A stretch of DNA of 64,000 nt. Source: Lachnospiraceae bacterium (GTDB lineage: Bacteria > Bacillota > Clostridia > Lachnospirales > Lachnospiraceae). The notes beneath the pieces were generated by a model that saw only the letters and a list, made by a program, of their open reading frames with translations, searched no databases and was not told the origin of the DNA. The stretch spans positions 1 to 64,000 of the forward strand of contig FZRB01000004.1 in the NCBI GenBank assembly GCA_900199595.1, read 5' to 3'. Positions 62,339-64,000 of the stretch are shown one piece after another; the stretch's first letter is position 1, and the number at the start of each line of letters is the position of its first letter. Position numbers and translations under genes: made by a program.

Positions 62339-63745
62339 TTATGCTGGGTATGTCTTGTTGGTTGTATCTGCCTTTGACATATCTACACCGGTCTGCTGTG
62401 CTTCTCTATACTTGAAGAACTCTGTAGCAACCTGTGGGAACAGTGCGTATGACAGAACGTCCTCATCCTGCTGCATGTACTGTGCTATCTCACCTCTCAG
62501 TCTGTCAAGCTCAGGCTCGATATCATCAGCAGGTCTGTGTGTGATAGGAACTGTATCACCGATAGCCTTCTTCTGAACCTCAGGATTGAATGGCTTGATT
62601 GTCTGACCATACTTTCCTGAAAGAAGATCCTTAGACTCTTTTGTAACCATCTTATATCTCTCACCCATGAGAACGTTGAGTACTGCCTGAGTACCAACGA
62701 TCTGTGATGAAGGTGTAACAAGTGGTGGTTCACCGAAGTCCTTACGTACACGTGGAACCTCTTCAAGAACCTCCTGAAGCTTATCATCCTGCTTTGCTTC
62801 CTTAAGCTGTGAAACAAGGTTTGAAAGCATACCGCCAGGTACCTGATAAAGAAGTGTCTTGATGTTAACACCAAGAATCTTTGTGCTCATAAGACCACTC
62901 TCGAGGCACTCCTCACGATATGGTCTGAAGTACTCTGCTATCTCAGCAAGAAGCTTCTGATCAAGTCCTGTATCTCTGTCAGTACCCTTGAAGGTCTCAA
63001 CCATAACTTCTGTAGCAGGCTGTGATGTACCAAGTGCGAATGGAGAAATAGCTGTATCAATAACATCTACTCCTGCCTCTGCAGCCTTGAGATATGTCAT
63101 AGCTGCAACACCTGATGTATAATGTGTATGAAGCTGGATAGGAAGCTTTGAACCTTCCTTAAGAGCTTTAACAAGTCTGTCAGCCTCATATGGAACAAGA
63201 AGTCCGGACATATCCTTGATACAGATAGAATCAGCACCCATCTCTTCGATCTTACGAGCTGTCTCTTTCCAGTAATCAAGTGTATAAGCATCTCCCAGTG
63301 TATATGAAAGAGCTATCTGAGCATGTCCACCCTCTTTATTAGTTGCCTTAACTGCTGTCTCAAGATTACGAAGATCATTCAGACAGTCAAATATACGAAT
63401 AATATCAATTCCGTTTGCAATAGACTTCTGTACGAAGTACTCTACAACATCATCAGCATAAGGTCTGTAACCAAGGATATTCTGACCTCTGAAGAGCATC
63501 TGAAGCTTTGTATTCTTGAATCCATCCTTAAGCTTACGAAGTCTGTCCCATGGATCTTCCTTAAGGAATCTGAGACATGCATCAAATGTAGCACCACCCC
63601 AGCACTCAACTGAATGGTATCCTACCTGATCCATTTTATCTATAATCGGAAGCATTTCCTCAGTTGGCATACGAGTTGCGATCAGTGACTGATGAGCGTC
63701 ACGAAGGACAGTTTCTGTAATGCCAAGTTTTTTTATTTCGCCCAT
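62339..63745 (-). CDS. oadA: Carboxyltransferase subunit, oxaloacetate decarboxylase alpha / pyruvate carboxylase B type
   Basis: A 468-residue carboxyltransferase domain protein. Motifs: ETVLRDAHQSLIATRM near residue 10, GGATFDACLRFL, FDCLNDLRNLE, the carbamylated-lysine region SICIKDMSGLL and the metal site QLHTHYTSG. The C-terminal biotinyl domain found in many OadA proteins is absent, so a separate biotin carrier protein is needed. No oadB, oadG, accB or pycA is adjacent. It could serve an oxaloacetate decarboxylase pump or a split pyruvate/methylmalonyl carboxylase. GAAAGGATAAATG site before the ATG. Preceded by a hairpin-rich leader. Confidence 0.92.
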   Translation of the reverse strand: MGEIKKLGITETVLRDAHQSLIATRMPTEEMLPIIDKMDQVGYHSVECWGGATFDACLRFLKEDPWDRLRKLKDGFKNTKLQMLFRGQNILGYRPYADDVVEYFVQKSIANGIDIIRIFDCLNDLRNLETAVKATNKEGGHAQIALSYTLGDAYTLDYWKETARKIEEMGADSICIKDMSGLLVPYEADRLVKALKEGSKLPIQLHTHYTSGVAAMTYLKAAEAGVDVIDTAISPFALGTSQPATEVMVETFKGTDRDTGLDQKLLAEIAEYFRPYREECLESGLMSTKILGVNIKTLLYQVPGGMLSNLVSQLKEAKQDDKLQEVLEEVPRVRKDFGEPPLVTPSSQIVGTQAVLNVLMGERYKMVTKESKDLLSGKYGQTIKPFNPEVQKKAIGDTVPITHRPADDIEPELDRLRGEIAQYMQQDEDVLSYALFPQVATEFFKYREAQQTGVDMSKADTTNKTYPA

Positions 63746-64000
63746 TTCATTTATCCTTTCTAAAATGAATATATATACGTGTTTGCAGGTTGCTCAAAAT
63801 GTATTCGGGACGTCCGCACACGCACTCAGCTTGTCTTTAAGCAAGCTTAAACAAGCTGAGTGCGGTGCTCTACTGTCTGCTCCGCAGACACCTCCCTCAT
63901 ACACTTTTAAGCAACCTTGCTTCGCAAGGTTAGTCCGTCTTCAAGGTCAGTCACTTAGTAAGCAAGCTTACACGTGACCGACTTGAATACGTCCACCTGC
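63746..64000 (-). promoter_or_regulatory. Hairpin-rich, apparently non-coding leader upstream of oadA
   Basis: 255 bases to the window edge with no open frame. Hairpins: a near-continuous 19-20-bp stem built from GCACTCAGCTTGT / ACAAGCTGAGTGC (63822-63863) capped by TTTAAGC-AA-GCTTAAA; TGTCTGC-TCC-GCAGACA (63874-63890); AACCTTGC-TTC-GCAAGGTT (63913-63931); GTAAGC-AA-GCTTAC within TTCAAG...CTTGAA arms (63940-63987). An outer stem GGTTGCT (63788-63794) / AGCAACC (63910-63916) competes with the third. A riboswitch-like leader, an ncRNA or a mobile palindromic cluster are all possible. It may continue past the window. Confidence 0.7.

Overview
The window looks like a chromosome segment from a low-to-mid G+C member of the Clostridia, most likely Lachnospiraceae (Butyrivibrio/Roseburia-like). 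The clues are an IspH fused to ribosomal protein S1 domains, an L27 with a cleavable N-terminus next to the Prp protease, a short HisG paired with HisZ, the TlpA / CD1871A-like / polyferredoxin gene trio, and several secreted proteins ending in lysine-rich fibronectin-type-III-like domains next to a family 9 cellulase. The taxon is inferred from gene content; no database was searched. Every gene I accept lies on the minus strand, so transcription runs from high to low coordinates. No tRNA, rRNA, insertion sequence, prophage or CRISPR array was seen.

Layout, right to left. 63.75-64.0 kb: a hairpin-rich, apparently non-coding leader upstream of a carboxyltransferase gene (oadA/pycB type). 62.3-57.8 kb: a lipoprotein with a metzincin-like zinc site, then a redox group (TlpA-like thioredoxin, a 64-residue CXXC protein, a membrane 4Fe-4S protein) and a BaiN-type flavoprotein. 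57.7-53.6 kb: a secreted leucine-rich-repeat protein, cmk and the ispH-rpsA fusion, followed by a truncated GGDEF remnant. 53.2-40.2 kb: a long tightly packed run starting at rplS: two signal peptidases flanking rbgA, rnhB, yraN, der, plsY, gpsA, scpA, scpB, a phosphoesterase, an L,D-transpeptidase, purine nucleoside phosphorylase, ilvN and ilvC, closed by a strong terminator. 40.1-33.3 kb: a zinc-finger anti-sigma-like membrane protein, polA, coaE, a membrane GGDEF protein and ackA. rpmF has its own consensus promoter. 32.6-26.4 kb: plsX, rnc, smc, ftsY.

26.4-18.6 kb: a membrane-anchored M15/VanX-type peptidase, ilvA, a WalJ-like metallo-hydrolase, an ACT protein, a PFL-family protein and a short RNase E/G. 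18.5-14.1 kb: the accessory-looking part, with three secreted proteins (a Tyr/Lys-rich repeat protein, a GH9 endoglucanase and a carbohydrate-binding-like protein with a Pro/Thr linker). 14.0-9.5 kb: the rplU-prp-rpmA-obg-yhbY-nadD-yqeK-rsfS operon. 9.4-1.5 kb: a partial histidine operon (orf111, hisZ, hisG, hisD, hisB, hisIE) that runs into alaS. 1.4-0.1 kb: rpsU and phoH.

Functionally most of this is housekeeping: ribosome assembly (obg, der, rbgA, rsfS, yhbY), chromosome condensation (the complete Smc-ScpA-ScpB set), phospholipid synthesis (plsX, plsY, gpsA), protein export (ftsY, two lepB), and histidine and branched-chain amino acid synthesis. No complete undescribed system is evident. 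The signals I rank highest are the hairpin-dense intergenic islands at 11.5, 32.7-32.9 and 63.8-64.0 kb, a dispersed family of TGACACTT-type palindromes, -35 hexamers placed inside the descending arm of upstream hairpins, the metzincin-like lipoprotein, and a membrane peptidase whose catalytic domain is interrupted by a charged low-complexity insert.
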